A DNA stretch of 64,000 bases from Thuidium tamariscinum (GCA_947034885.2 OX344751.2:40453082-40517081); one strand, 5' to 3'; positions 1-12,935 are shown, counted from the first letter of the stretch. The notes: generated by a model not told the origin, from the sequence alone. Program-made: numbers and translations.

Positions 1-199
1 AAGAGATTAGAGTTGAGATAATCATAAAGTGTGTGCAATGGGGACCAAGAGCTGGAGTTTGGGATAAACACAATGCAAAATTTCTAAAAGCACCAAAAGT
101 GAGGTCCAAAGGAGCCAGGTGGGGTTGTGTTGCTTTTCTACTATTCTTAGTTAAACCTCCCTTTGACACCTATGTTTCAAATTGAGATTTCTTTTGCGA

Positions 200-260
200 T
201 TAACCCCTAAAGGACCAACATGCAAAATTTGGCAACATAGTGATTTCAGGGAGGTACGTG
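200..260. repeat. F2-type TTAA element end (fragment)
   Basis: TTAA followed by CCCCTAAAGGACCAACATGC matches the terminus of the complete TTAA element at 62498-63429 (family F2). The bases after it (GGCAACATAGTGATTT) instead match the subfamily at 17046. No opposite end is seen nearby, so this is one end only. It is flanked by a diverged direct repeat of about 42 bp (around 160-203 and 289-333, sharing ACACCTATGTTTCAAAT), which may be a separate older duplication. Confidence 0.5.
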
Positions 261-333
261 TGAGTGGAGATTTTCATAGATTGGGCCCTCTAACACCTAT
301 GTTTCAAATCGGGGTTACCTTGCAATTAATTCT

Positions 334-1645
334 ATTAAATCAAAATAGATGGCTACATTGTGAGAAGATATGTTCTTAAAGCACTTGTTTGTTTTCTAGA
401 GTAAAGTAACTACACCTAGAATTGCACAAATAAGCAATTTGACATAGTCTTCATTATTATATTGAAATTTTTTGGTGGGGTCACATTGGTAGTTAGAAGG
501 GGATTTGTAGAACATATTTTTTTTTATACGGTATGAATAAACTATGAATTTTTTAAGTGGTGAAAATAGGTGTTCCTAAAATCAATCAAAGGCTCTCATA
601 AATAGTAGGAGTACATTTTAGGCAAGAAAATTTGTAGTATGTGATTTTAGATGTGAGTGATTTTAGGTGTGATTACCTTAAGGTCCTACTCAAACTTCTT
701 CACATTCTTTTCATTTTGCTAATACAAAGCTTCTTCCCTCTTTCAATTTAGAGCCAATGATGTAGAAGGTGATAGTATACCTCAATGTTGTTATTGTTAT
801 TGTCAATGTAGAGCAAAGTCACAAAAGAAGTGTTTGCCATCCTTATGACACTCAAAAGAAGGGGAGAGTTTGTGGATTTTTTGTTTATTTAGATTCTTAT
901 CAAAAGTATTACTCAAAAATGATCATTTTTTTCTTGAAAATTCAATGAATGGATGACAACTTCCTTCAAATACTTGGAAACAAGTTGAAATAGCATTATT
1001 TTCCAAACATTTTATCCCACTGGAAGATCATTTTGGAATTGAGGGAATATCAATTAAATGATAACTTATAATTTCTAAGTGCTTTGCATTTCTCAATCTC
1101 TCAAGTCCTAATTTTTGATATTTGATTACAATTTTTGATCAAATTGTCTCATGAGGCAATTGTGCAACAACATCCAAAGCAGGATCTCTACAATAGTAAA
1201 ATGATCTCTTTATTTGTATTGTTAGTGCTCTCATTGCACTCTTTCATAGTAAAGATAGGAGGCTTGAAAATTGCTCAAGTTCTAAAACTATTCATCTTCC
1301 CAAATGTACCTTCTTTATATTTGTTGCTTTTTCATCTTCATAGGAATGTACAAACAATGTACATTTGAGATGGTGGGCAATTTTAGAGCCTTTCCCATTT
1401 CAACTTCAAATTTTTTTATTTAACTTCACTAAGCTCCAAAAAATATGAAATGATTTGGATTAGATGCCCAATTCATTGAAAAATAATTCAATGAAGGTGG
1501 AGCTCCCCCAAATTCAGTTTCAGCTCTTCTATGGCTGCTTTATGGACCTCCTCCCTTTTGGTACATCATAACTTCATGGGAGGGTTGGTTTTGTACACAA
1601 CATAATTCACGTGTCAATGAAGGAGTCTTAAAGCATTAAATTATC
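334..1645. other. AT-rich intergenic sequence, no gene seen
   Basis: Only short chance reading frames with AT-driven composition. No splice-framed coding block, RNA gene or paired repeat end was recognised. Confidence 0.6.
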
Positions 1646-1788
1646 CTAGTCACAGTGAAAGTTGGTGCGATAGAAATGATATTTAAATTGGAATCTCCTG
1701 ACCACCTCTGCATATTCTTCTGCAGGCACATCACGATTCCTGAAGAACTCAAGAACTTTTCTCCCCATCGCATTGGTGGCTGACTTAT
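1646..1788 (-). pseudogene. Possible orphan exon or gene fragment
   Basis: On the minus strand a frame of about 47 codons ending in TAG (complement 1646-1648) reads with a natural amino-acid mix. It includes NAMGRKVLEFFRNRDVPAEE and, a little further on, YAEVVRRFQF. This is richer in charged and aromatic residues than the surrounding chance frames. An in-frame stop lies just upstream, so it could be a terminal exon or a relic carried by a transposon. I do not recognise the protein family, and chance remains possible. Confidence 0.25.
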
Positions 1789-1996
1789 CTTACTTCCCGA
1801 TGCAACCCATATTAAATTACTGTTTTGCACTTCAAAGAGAGCTGCAAATCATTTCAAGCATAAGTTATGGCAGGTATGGAGTGCATAAGCTTGTTCACCC
1901 TGTTCTTGGTTTGCAATCTTCACCTCTTGTGAAGCAAATACAAGGTCCTGATCCAAAAAGGTTCAGGATCTAAACTTCGCATTTCTGCCAAGAATA

Positions 1997-2258
1997 AGGT
2001 GGGTACACCTAAAAGTGCCACTGTTTGGTACTATGTCTAGTAACTATTACTGATTTGATCAAATTTTCATATAGTCTTCTTGGCAAGTGAAAATGCACCA
2101 AAAAACACAGCATTTGGATACAGTATGCAAAAGTTATTAAGGTTCAAAGTTTATTTCTAAAAGCGCTCCAGCCAAATAGGTATATAATGGAATTCAGAAA
2201 TGTACAACAACTATAGATGGCACTTTTAGGTGAGGTGCAATTTTTGATGTACCCACCT
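1997..2258. mobile_element. F4 MITE, copy 1 (TA target, about 262 bp)
   Basis: The terminal inverted repeat AGGTGGGTACACCTAAAAG at the left pairs with GATGTACCCACCT at the right, both flanked by TA. The interior is about 75-80% similar by eye to the copy at 12936-13199. Shared blocks include GTCTTSTTGGCAAGTGAAA and GTATGCAAAAGTTATTAA. No coding capacity. The TA target and small size suggest a Stowaway (Tc1/mariner) type. A TTA/TAA target (Tourist/Harbinger) cannot be excluded because the termini are palindromic with the target. Confidence 0.8.
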
Positions 2259-5200
2259 TATACTATATCCTCAATGGATACATTTCTTTGCAGAGTGAGT
2301 TGAGATCTTCAAACATGGAAGCCTTAGTTCATCAAGGTTTGTTGCGTATCCACCTCCTTACTAAGTCATGGCAATGACATTGAACCAGAAAAAAAAAGCA
2401 TGCTTGATGCACCAAAAATGGCTCCCATAGTTGCATAAATTGGTTGATTCCTACTTGTCCACAGATGAAGCACAAGAAAGGGAATCAAAGTCAATGATGG
2501 ACATGGCAAAATTCAGGGAGACATGGTGAATTTCGGGAGACATGGAGTGAGCCCTTGTCACAAGCCTTTCATCAATGTAAGTTACCTCTGGTTGGTGCTC
2601 CCTCATAGTCATCAGAAAAGTCCCTCTCTCCTGCTTATCATTGAATAGTTTGGAGTGTTGATTGGTTCATACCCCAAAATGGAGTTGATGTCAGAGTAAT
2701 ATCAAATCAATATGATTGTTGTTTTACCATTTTAGTACATACTGTATACTCATACCATTTAAGTACATTTTATATATTTGTTCTATGATAGTACATATTA
2801 TACATTCATACCTGATTTTAGAGCTGAACAGTGAACAATGATGAAATGACCTTATTGAGTCTGTGTGTTCAGGGCTCAGGCACATGCTCTCTCCTCTCTC
2901 CCATTCTTCTTTCAACCTCGGTGCAAGGTCTTGAAGCAAACCAGGGACTCTTGAGTCAGGGACCAGAGTTTGATCTTTGTTTTCAAAGGTCTTCCTGCAC
3001 GGAACTTGGGCAAGATTTGCCATGGAATTGCATGTGTTTGTATAAGCTTATATATAAAAACCTTTGATTGTCTCAAGGTTGCAGTCACATCTTATCGTTG
3101 ACTCAAAGATAAATTACTATAACATGAACATTGATTCACTGGAGCAAATTTTGCCATTCACTGGATCACGTTGGAAAGTACAAAGAAAACTAAAGTGTCT
3201 GGTCATTGGCAAGTCCACAAATAATTGATTTATTATGTGTTGTGTGGCAAAGTTTGTGCCAACGTAGTGAGGCACAAACTGCACACCTCAGGGCCTGTCA
3301 CATTGGCCCTCTCACCTCCGGTCCTTGGGTGGCTCAGTCAGTACCTTGATGACCACACAAATAAGCTTGGATTGATACTTTTTTTTTTAATCAATTTACA
3401 GTCACGACTAGAAAAAAAAAAGGAAAAAAAAGGTCGTTCTCGAATGCACGTTCATGTTCAAATGGATGAACTAAGAACACAATTATAGAACTTACATAGC
3501 TTTGAAACCTGATCTTTGATCATGGGGTGAATTGCAGTTGCCTGTTCAAAAAGATGATAATGGGTCAAAACTTTTGGAAATTTGCTTCCCAGGGTCAAAG
3601 TTTTGGGCGCATGATGGGAGTCATTTGAAAGTGTGTCAATTTTATTTTTTTGAGTCAATGAAGGGCAGTAAAACTAGAGAGTTTTTTTTGGTTTTCTTCT
3701 ATGAGGACAGTCAGTAGAGAGACGGTGACTGCGTCCTCTTACATGTGCAAGTCACATCAAGGCCTATCTTCTGCAAGTTGGTGACATGGCTTGATCGTGA
3801 CTTCATAACTTCAGTGCTTCATTTTTGCAGTAAAATTTTTGCACCCTAGAACGGGTTTTCTCTCTTGCAGTACAATTATACACTCCAGCCACTCTACCTG
3901 GCTTGGAACTAAAGTGCATTATCTATATTAATTGTAAATGGGGAATTTCATTAAAATGGCAGTCATTCTGCAACTGTGACACTTTTACAGTTTACACCGC
4001 ACATTCTGAAATCTGTACCTGGCAAAGATAGTTTAGATGGTTTAGACCACACACTCTGAAATAGGTGAAATAGGTGTGTGGAATTTTGCCTTTTCAATGA
4101 AATTCGCCATGTATACAAGCAGATTCAATTCTGAAGGTAGTAGACAATCCTTCTGATTCAATCGGAGCGATTTTGAATGTAGCGAAGAGAAATCTGATCA
4201 TTTTGATTCAGAGCATACTCGAAACTAAGATTCTTTCTGCGAAGAGAGGCACAAATCGTTCAATGTATACAGAAGTTCTGTTTCAGACAAAATGGGAAAT
4301 TTGCAGTGTTGTATCTTGTGACTGGTTCAGACTTTCGGTATCGAACTTGTGGTGAAGAGATTTCAGCCTCCTTCCGAGACTTGGTTTTGAAGTGATGAAT
4401 TGTCCAACTTTCCAGCTTACTGGCTGAACTAACAATTTGATACATTACTGGACAATTAAACCTCCAAAAAGTCCAGGGATTCTACGTCACATAACCACAC
4501 GATTGTAGTAACAGAGATGTTGGCAACTTGAAGAAACAGTCTGTGGGGCAAATGAAATTCAGGGAAGTGATCGAGTCTGCATCATTGAAAGACTTTGTTA
4601 TGGTTCGATTAGACAGAAAGCATTTCTGGCTTCTTTTGACTCCTGGAATGTATGGAGAAAGATAGAGTAAGCCAGCCATTCATGGTTGAACTTGGCTGCA
4701 GAAATGGAAGATAGTCCCTCCGCATGAATTCCTGAAGATGACGGTTTGTCTGTGAACATATTGGAACGAGCCATAAGTAATCATTTTTGCAAAAAAACTT
4801 GTTGCTTTTCATTCCCTAAAATAGCAACAAAACATGGGGTGAGTGAAAGAAGTCTCAAATGACAAACTGTGGGGTTGACTTGGCTGCTAACATTAGATCA
4901 TTTTGAGTGGAAAAAAAGCTTTCTTGAGATTGAATCATACTGGAAATTCTGATTCACAAATTGAATATCTTCGAATGAACTTTGTAGGGAATGTTGAGTT
5001 CAGTCTGAACAACAATTGTTCCAGTTTAGCTGAACATATTAGTATTGATTCACATTGAATTTTGCTCTTACTAAATTGCAATGCTGATGGGATATTCCGG
5101 ATTCATGGGAGTGTAAACTTATGTGGCACACCTGTGTTTGGGTTTAAGTTATATTACACAGTGAATTCAACATTGATTTCAATTGACTCTTTGCATATAT

Positions 5201-5785
5201 TTCGTATTAATTTTTGTATGTTGGTACTCCATGTCTCCCAAAATGATCTTTTGGTTCTCCTTGATTTTAAAGCAGTAAGTTACTACACTTTCAAGAGCGC
5301 TTCAAAACACAAAGTTTCAAGACAATAGGGGTGCACCGAACTCTACTTACAACTCAAAATAGGTTGAATTAATGTTATTTTTAGCTAACAAATTCAAACA
5401 TTTCATTCAATTGAAAGATCATTTTGGAACAAATGTAATATTATAGGCAGAGTTTTGCATATGACTTGTGATAAGCACATGTTTCTATTGTGTCACTCTA
5501 TAACTTGTGCAACATGCATCTACTATTGATCAAAATGTATTTCTACAATTATACTTGATTTGAATTTAGAAATGATTATGATCAAATGTATTTGTTCTCA
5601 CTAAGGATTCTTTTTTTCCTTTTCCTTTTTTAATATTCATTTCATAGTCTTTGGAAAGTTGAGTACACTTGATGTACTCTATAAAGGATTTCAATTTCAA
5701 TTAGATTATTTTAAGTTTTTTTTATCATCAATATTAAGAGAATATTTGTCACGATTCAAAAAGATATTATTCTATTGTTGTAGTG
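2259..5785. other. Intergenic sequence, no gene seen
   Basis: About 3.5 kb of moderately AT-rich DNA. A local GTACAT repeat lies near 2730-2800. Segments at 2840-3030 and 4100-4860 are less AT-rich and carry 60-99-codon frames, but these overlap on both strands and show no family motif. I see no transposon termini in this stretch. Confidence 0.5.
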
Positions 5786-7241
5786 GGGTGATTGCAAGAA
5801 TGACTTGTCCTATTGGTTGTCCCCTAGGCCTTGGATAGGTGGTTTTTTCCTCATAACTTTTGCATTGTATCTCCATTTTCCCTAAAATTTGGAATGGACG
5901 TACATACTAAATTTCTTGACATTCAATAATTTTTGGCAATTTTTGAAAATTATTTTACTATTTTTAAACTAACCCCAATTGGATGTCTACCTAGGCCATT
6001 TGGAGGGGTCTTAGTACTATTTCCAACCCTAAATTGCAAATTTGAAGGTGAAAATTAGGATAAAAAGACTTCTACTACAGTTACACAAGCTTGTGAAGAG
6101 ATTTTCTAAAAATAGTGGGTCGTTGCAAGAAACACTGTGCAAAAAGCGTAGCGTTTTCAATAATTTTTTTTTGAGAGTACTTTAAAATTAGAAAAAAAAG
6201 TTTTAAAAAAAGTGAAAAATATGTTTCATGTATAAACCTTTAAGAAGAAGGTACTCTAGAAAAGAAAGGCATAGGAAAAATCTCTAAGTAGGAAATCTAG
6301 AAAAGTGCAAAATCTCATGAAAATTAGTACTTCCACATTTTTATTTGTAAGAAATAGGAAAATCAATTTAAAAAAAAATAAAAATTGTCCATTTGAGGAA
6401 AGTTGATTTTAATGAGATTTGACCAAAAGAACGATCTTAGAACCATCATCATTGTTCAAAAATTGCGTGCCATGAAAAAAAAATTGTACTCATGTAGAAG
6501 ACATAAAAAAACATATTTTTAGATTTTTATTTGGAATTTGTAGGTTTTACACCTATGCAAATAGACCATGAAAGTTTCATCTTCAAATAATTAAATTTAG
6601 ACACTGCGAACGTAATGGTAACCATAAACATATTTATGTGACAGTTCAACGGAAATGTTTTTTAAATATAAAATGATTTTTTTTTAATTTCTGAAAAATA
6701 AGGGATCTAATAAACTTCAAGTTAGGTATGTTCAATAAAAATTTCATGTTCATTGGACTTAATCTCCAAAAGTTATAGTGGAAAACAAAAAAGTGGTTCG
6801 CGGTGTGACGTGAAATAGGACCGGTGTGTCTTGCAATGACCCTAGTAAAGTATTCACCTTCCACACGTGTTCAAAGTGCACTACCAAGGTACACTTGTAG
6901 AGAATACAAAATATTTTTTTGAAGATAGAAATTGGCGAGAAGAAGCACCTTCAAGTTAGGAAAAATGACTTTTTTAGGTTTTCTTTTTTGAATTTTTTTA
7001 CTATTTTCTAAAAATCAAATTCCAAACTACCTATTTTCTTGTATTTTTCATCACTCTTTGAGAGAGCATAACTTTTAAAGATAAGTTTTTCTAAGTTAGA
7101 ATTTTCACCCACATACTATTTAGAGTGCTCTATAGAGTATCCATATTTTATTTCACTAAAAAAAATTTATTCAAAAGTCACGGTACTATAGTACTCAGGC
7201 CATTTTGAGACAAAACCATTAAATCATTTTTGCAATTGCCT
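5786..7241. mobile_element. F1 MITE interrupted by a second F1 copy
   Basis: The left end GGGTGATTGCAAGAA and right end TTTTTGCAATTGCCT are flanked by the 4-bp duplication AGTG (5782-5785 and 7242-7245). Removing the nested F1 copy at 6117-6842 and its duplication leaves an element of about 726 bp. Its interior matches the copies at 9013 and 35502 (for example CATAACTTTTGCATTGTATC). It has no coding capacity. Confidence 0.75.
6117..6842. mobile_element. F1 MITE nested inside another F1 copy
   Basis: Complete 726-bp copy: GGGTCGTTGCAAGAAACACT at the left and GTGTGTCTTGCAATGACCC at the right, with duplication TAGT at 6113-6116 and 6843-6846. Its first bases continue GTGCAAAAAGCGTAGCG, as does the copy at 36518, so both belong to one subfamily. 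Insertion of a family member into a relative shows at least two waves of activity. Confidence 0.88.
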
Positions 7242-7259
7242 AGTGATCATATTGAGGCC

Positions 7260-7860
7260 TCCTTAATATTTACCTCAATAATAGCTTTATAATTTTCTTT
7301 TAAAAGTAAAGAAAACAATTTCTTTTGCAAATTGTTTGATTAGACTAAAAGAATTTGAATCTTCTAAAACAGAATTGAAATACACTAATTCATCAATGAG
7401 ATTGTTCTAGCAAGAGAATTTAACCATGTTGAACTTTTGATTTTGAGAATTGTAAAAATCAAGTTCAAAAACATATCAAATAGATTATTCTCTTAAGAAG
7501 ATGCAATGATTGGCTACAAAACAAAAAGCTTATAACTTTGACATCACTAATTCAAATGGAATGAATCAAAACTTTCCATGTAAACAAAATTTCAATCTAT
7601 GAGAAACAAATTTTAAATTTCTTTAGTTTTTGTGGACATTTTTTTGCCCACTTTTGACTAATTTTTGGTTAAGGTGGCATAATTTTTGCTTTCATGCTTT
7701 CATGAATTGAAGCAAAAATTATTTGAAAAAAAGCTGATGTGATTTTTCATCTTATTAAAATTTTTAAAAAAATCATAACAAAACCTAAGATCACAAGAAC
7801 CTACCAACCCTTTAAGTATCTCCCAAGAGAGCATTTAAAACTTTAATGGTCAAAAAAATC
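7260..7860. repeat. F2 remnant (reverse orientation)
   Basis: Interior segments match the reverse complement of the complete F2 element at 62498-63429. Examples are the block around CACTAATTCAAATGGAATGA (7545-7570), the AAGCAAAAATTATTTGAAAA region, and GATCACAAGAACCTACCAACCCTTTAAG, which approaches the terminus. The ends are eroded and no clear TTAA pair is left. Confidence 0.5.
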
Positions 7861-8279
7861 TATGAAGGACAGTGGGATTTTTCTTTCAATTTAATTTTCA
7901 TTTGAAAAGATTCTACAAATTTAATTGTTTTTCTATTACCAAGAAAACTATAAAAGGAATTGAACAATGGATAATTCATTTCATTTGTTTTTGCAAACTC
8001 TAACAATGTCTATGGTTCATGCACATTGGCATTTGTAAACTCCATGTATATTGAATGCCATATAACATCTAAGGTCTAATTGCTTCAATTGCTATGGTGT
8101 AATTCATTAGATGCTTTGAATTGTCCATCTAAAACACATGGTGATTGCAAAAATGATATATCAATCTTGATCTACTTTGTTTTATTTTTGGTTAGTACTC
8201 ATTGCACTATGAATTTTTGAATAAATATTTAAAATAAAATAAAGATAAAGATAAAATTTAGCATAACAACAAAAACAAT

Positions 8280-8760
8280 ATATTACTAAAATTTAAGACC
8301 AAAAAAATGTAGGTCAAAAGTTATTCACAAAATAGAGAAACATAAATTCTAAAGAAAATAGATACTTTAACATTATTATTTGTAAAAAATAGCTAGGAAA
8401 AAAAACTTACAAGGAAAATAAAAATTGGCCTTTTAGAAGACTTTACGGTGATGAGACTTTATCAAAGAATGACCTTGAAACCATCTTCAATGTCTAGAAG
8501 TGTGCACAAGGAAACCCTATTTCTTGCCCTATTTGCAGAAATGTAGAGGATATTAAATAATATATTTATAGATGCCCCTTGGTAGGAACAAATTCACCTA
8601 TTGTAGGAATAGATCACCAAAATTTCAACTCTAGTTCATTGACTTTGGATAAATCTCCATAGTACTAAACCCCTCTAAAACTCAAAATAAGATAAGTTAG
8701 CGAAACTAAAATTAAATATAAAATTATTTCACCAATTTCTAAAACATATGGAATATGATT
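8280..8760. repeat. F1 remnant without termini
   Basis: This stretch parallels the middle of other F1 copies in reverse orientation. It shows the same succession of blocks: an AATAAAAATTGGCC block, GATGAGACTTTATCAAA, GTAGAGGATATTAAATAAT, GATCACCAAAATTTCAACTC and AGTACTAAACCCCT. Neither GGGT end is present, so it is an old truncated copy. Confidence 0.5.
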
Positions 8761-9012
8761 ACATTCAAAATAAACATTTATAGTAAATAATATAAACTCA
8801 TGCAAGTCATGCTTCAAAAATAATTGCAAAGCAAAGCCCTATCACTTTGTATATGACAAAAATTGGCATCATTGTTTCTTGCAAATACTGACATGTTGAG
8901 CAAACTCATCTTCTTTCTAATTATCATCCTTGGCATGCTTCAAAGTAGAGGTCATTGAAGGAGCAAATGCTAGAGATTATCCATCAAAATTCCAAGAATA
9001 AAATCACATACA

Positions 9013-9712
9013 AGGTTGTTGCAAGAAACACTTGTCCTTTTATCCATCCATAACTTTTGTATTGTGTGTCTTTTTTCTATAAAATTTGAAATGAATGTAC
9101 ATGTAGTAGTTTCAATGATAAGGAAATTTTTTCAATTTAAGAAAATTATTTTATTTTTAAAAAATTGATCCCAACTAGATGTCTACTTTAGTCATTGGGG
9201 GGCTCAATACTATTTTTGATCCAAAAATACAAATTTGAAGGCCAAAATTGCATTACATAGACTATTAGTAAAGTTATACAAGCCTTCAAAGAGATTTTCT
9301 AAAAATAGTAAAGAATATACCTTTTATGTGTGCTCAAAGTGCACTACCTTTATGCAAATTGTATAAAGATCGAACTCAATTTATTTATTCCATCTATCTT
9401 TAACTTGAAGATGCAAATGGTTGAATAAAAGCATCTCCAAGTTAGAGATAAGAAATTTCTTAGATAATTCTTTTGAATATTTTACTATTTGAAAAAAAAT
9501 CTATTTCCTTGGCATTTTCCTATGCTCTTTTTAGTGCATAACTCTAAGAAACTCATTTTTCTAGGCCTCAATTTTTACACATATTGTTTAAAGTGCTTTA
9601 CAAATTGTTCATATTTTATTTCATCTTGAAAATTCTACTTCAAAAGTCATAGAATTTGGTGTACTAGTAGTTGTTTTGAAACAAAAACAATACATATTTC
9701 TTGTAATGACCC
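9013..9712. mobile_element. F1 MITE, complete copy (700 bp)
   Basis: The left end AGGTTGTTGCAAGAAACACT has its first G mutated. The right end is TTTCTTGTAATGACCC. The duplication TACA lies at 9009-9012 and 9713-9716. Shortest complete copy seen. The interior resembles the outer element at 5786 and the copy at 35502. No coding capacity. Confidence 0.82.
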
Positions 9713-10242
9713 TACAATCAAGGACCAAAATTGCTAAAGGCAATGGAAAAGTTACAGAATAGATTGCATGCATAGGAGTATTATATAGAATTTGTTTATT
9801 TTTGTATGAAAATGGAGATACAAAATACAAAATGAATTTCATTCAATTGCTTATGAAGTAAATGACATTCACAAAAGCTTGTATTATACTAATCTATAGT
9901 AGTCAATTACATTTGATTACTCCCTAGAGAACCAATATACATCTACACTCTATGAATACTTTCTAGAATTTTTTAAATATTTGGGAATTACTAATGGTAT
10001 TTTCTAGTTTTGCAACTATTAACCTACTTTGTGTATGTCAATGCATTACTTATTTTGTCGATATACCAATATCCAATTCTTGTGAAATTGTGGTTTACAA
10101 TGCTTCTATAAACTTTTATTTTACAAAAAAATTCTCATTTTAAGGGATATGATGTTTGTATTATCAATAGTTCTAAAAAGAAATTAAAATATGTCAATCT
10201 TATTGGTCAAATCATTTTTATAAGAAATCTACTCTAGAACAT
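9713..10242. other. AT-rich intergenic sequence, nothing recognised
   Basis: No paired repeat ends, gene or RNA signature were found between the F1 copy and the GC-rich hAT element. Confidence 0.5.
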
Positions 10243-10765
10243 TAGGGTTGTGCGGACTCTATGAATTTTGTAAAATTACGTCCAAAATCTGGACGTTCGG
10301 ACGTCCGGATGCAACGAACGTTGGATAAAAACAGCGGATGGCCTAATTACCATGGCGGACGACGAGTTCCAGTCACGGCGGACGCCATCACGGACGTGTG
10401 GCGGACACGGTTGGTCGGAACGGATAGCGAGATGCAGTCGCGGCGGACGGGATCGTGGTCGTGGCGGACCCCGCTAGTCGTGGCGGACGGCGCACCGTGA
10501 CCGCAGTCTGGCCGTCGAGAACAGTGGATGCAGTGACGCACTCCAATCCAGACAATGTGGGCCGCTAGATGTGGCGGAGTGGCGGATGACAAGTCGAACG
10601 CTGACGGTCGGGGCGGACAGGCAGCGAAAAGCAAGACCGTTTGCCTCAGTTTTTACTTGGCGGAAGAATTTTTTTTATCAAAGACAGGTAAATCACGAAA
10701 AATGAAATGTCACAGGACATCCGCAGGGTGCTGGATGCTGGACGCTGGACGTCCACACAACCCTG
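10243..10765. mobile_element. GC-rich non-autonomous hAT element (523 bp)
   Basis: The termini TAGGGTTGTGCGGAC and (reverse complement of the right end) CAGGGTTGTGTGGAC fit the hAT consensus YARNG. They are flanked by an 8-bp duplication with one mismatch, TAGAACAT (10235-10242) and TAGAATAT (10766-10773). The interior is strikingly GC-rich against AT-rich flanks. It is packed with GGCGGACG-like words in both irregular spacing and slightly altered forms, like the clustered subterminal binding sites of hAT transposases. Reading frames of 74-95 codons on both strands are by-products of this composition; no transposase is encoded. Confidence 0.82.
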
Positions 10766-10789
10766 TAGAATATGAATGATTTAGTTTTG

Positions 10790-11140
10790 AAAAATTGCAT
10801 TCATAAACAAAACTTGTATATATATACTTTTAAGAAGATTCTTTAATTGCCCACAAAACAAGGCACTTCATAACTTTCACATCACTTATCTAAATGAAAT
10901 GAATCAAAGTTTTTTAGAAAGTCAATAATAAATTCTATGAGAAATAATTTTTTTTTTTCAACACTAGAGTTCAACATTTTGTGTTCATGAGGGCATGAAT
11001 TTTCTCCTAGGTACCAAATGAAATAAAAATCATATTCCCACAAATACATTACATTTTCTCACCACCAAAATTCAATTTGACATCAAAGGAACTTCTTGCA
11101 AATCCTTATACCCATTCCAAGGGTTTGGATTTGTCATGGG
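10790..11140. repeat. F2 remnant (reverse orientation)
   Basis: Blocks such as TTCATAACTTTCACATCACT, AATGAAATGAATCAAAG and AATCATATTCCCACAAA occur in the same order as in the reverse complement of the complete F2 copy at 62.5-63.4 kb. The ends are not preserved. Confidence 0.45.
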
Positions 11141-11595
11141 TTAATTTTTGAAGTAAGAAATATACATTAGCACAAAATTGACCCTAGATTCTCATGTATG
11201 AATGTTGTATTGTAGGCCAAAATAGACAAGATAGTTGTACAACTTTTTGCACTATACATGATTGGTGTGCAACCTTTTGTGCAATGGACCTTGAACAATG
11301 TAGAGGGTTCTAAGGTAGAATGAAGCATTGGTAGCCAATTATTTAAGCAATTTTCAAGTTGATTGTTAGAAGTATGAGGTAGTGGAAATTTTTCCATGTA
11401 GAAAGATAGGAAATATAGGGATTCAAAAGTTCATTCCTAAAATTGGAATTACTTGTGAATTTTGGGAGCCAAAAAGTATTATTGACCAATAGCCAATGTT
11501 TGAAGTCTTCCAATTTTGATCATTCAAAAATTGCCTTTCCGCTTATTAATTCCTACATTTTTGCTCACTACTTCAAGATATGTGTCATAGCCTTA
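11141..11595. other. Intergenic sequence, nothing recognised
   Basis: AT-rich; only a chance minus-strand frame of 76 codons at 11167-11397. Confidence 0.5.
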
Positions 11596-11958
11596 AGATA
11601 GCCGATCACCCTCCATTTCCAATCTATAGGCTACTCTCTTTTTGTACAACTGTGGCCCAATTCCTAAAGCAAATGTGGTGCATTATGATTAGTTGTAAAG
11701 CTCTCAATATTGCAATCAACCCTTGGTTGGTTTGGCAACTAGCCTATAGTTTCAAATAGAAAAGTCTATGTATCCATCATAGGTTGAAGAGAATATTCCA
11801 TTAAAAAATTCATAGTAATTTTTCTGTATAATATTATTATGGAAAAATATGCAATCCCTCTTAACTCTATTTTTGCACATGGGAAAATTTTGCATTCAAA
11901 AAAATTGCTTTTCAAATATGCACAATTGCTTAAGTAGTTGGAAATGGCTCAACTACCT
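11596..11958. mobile_element. F3 MITE, copy 1 (TA target, 363 bp)
   Basis: The ends AGATAGCCGATC... and ...GGCTCAACTACCT are flanked by TA. The interior aligns along its whole length with the copy at 21116-21493 (for example CATTTCCAATCTATAGG, TTCATAGTAATT and ACATGGGAAAATTTTGCA). No coding capacity. The AGGTAG start resembles F4, so the two may share a transposase source. Confidence 0.78.
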
Positions 11959-12935
11959 TATTAGTCCAAACCTTGAAAAAGACCTAAAAAAACACTATCT
12001 GAACTTGGATTTGAGCCCAACATTGGTAAAAATGCACTCTAACTTTCAAGTCGGAAACTAGGTGTGGTTGGCAATTGGTGCCTCTACTTTATTCTATTGT
12101 GTTGGCTCCACTCGTGTTCTTTCAGTAACCCTCAACAATCTAAGAACATTTTCAAGGTTTTAGCCAAATGTCCATTTTTAGAAGATTTTTTTGGAATTTT
12201 GGCTGAGGGCATGAAAAAACTAACCCTAAAATGTCGGGCCTATAACCACTGGTTTTAGGCCTCAATGCTTGTAACTGGAATCATTGCCATTTTTGAAGTA
12301 GATATGTATGAAAAATTTTATATTTCAGAAATGAAGCGACATGCCTTTTTTACTTCACCAAAAAATTAGATTTTTTACAGGAAAATTGATTTTTCCAGAG
12401 AATATTTGAAGGAAAAATGAAGAAAAAAGCACATCAAATAGGAAATTATTCCAAAAAATCTGAAAAATTCACCATGTGTGTACAATACAGTGACAAATAT
12501 CATGGTGTAAACTCAATTTCCGTATCCTTCTATAATTAGAATACAATGGACATTGAAAATACATCCAAAATTCAAATTGCAATAAAATATTCATTTTTAT
12601 GAATTCTTCAAAAATTCCAATTGGATTAGAGACTAGAGTACATGGCCTTCATTTTGTTAGTTGGGCTCAAACACAGAAAATGTCATTTCAAAGAGAAATT
12701 TCAGATTTAAAGCAAAGAGAAAAATACACTCAAATAGCAATTTTTGTCATCCGTTTTTTTTACTTCTCATTCATGTGAAGACAAACATTAGCAAGACTAC
12801 AAACTCAATTAGGTGCTCTTCATAACCCTCCATGAAAGGTCAGCAAGCAAAAAATGGATGAAAAAATGCTTTCAATCTCTGGAGAGAGACTATTCAGCTC
12901 ATCCAAACGCCACAGAATGATGTCGGTGACGTATA
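11959..12935. other. Intergenic sequence, nothing recognised
   Basis: AT-rich DNA with only short frames (for example 12064-12258) that show no motif. No paired repeat ends found. Confidence 0.5.

Noticed and set aside
2724..3067. Overlapping 99- and 78-codon ORFs
   Set aside because: Both strands are open over the same stretch, no splice context and no recognised motif.
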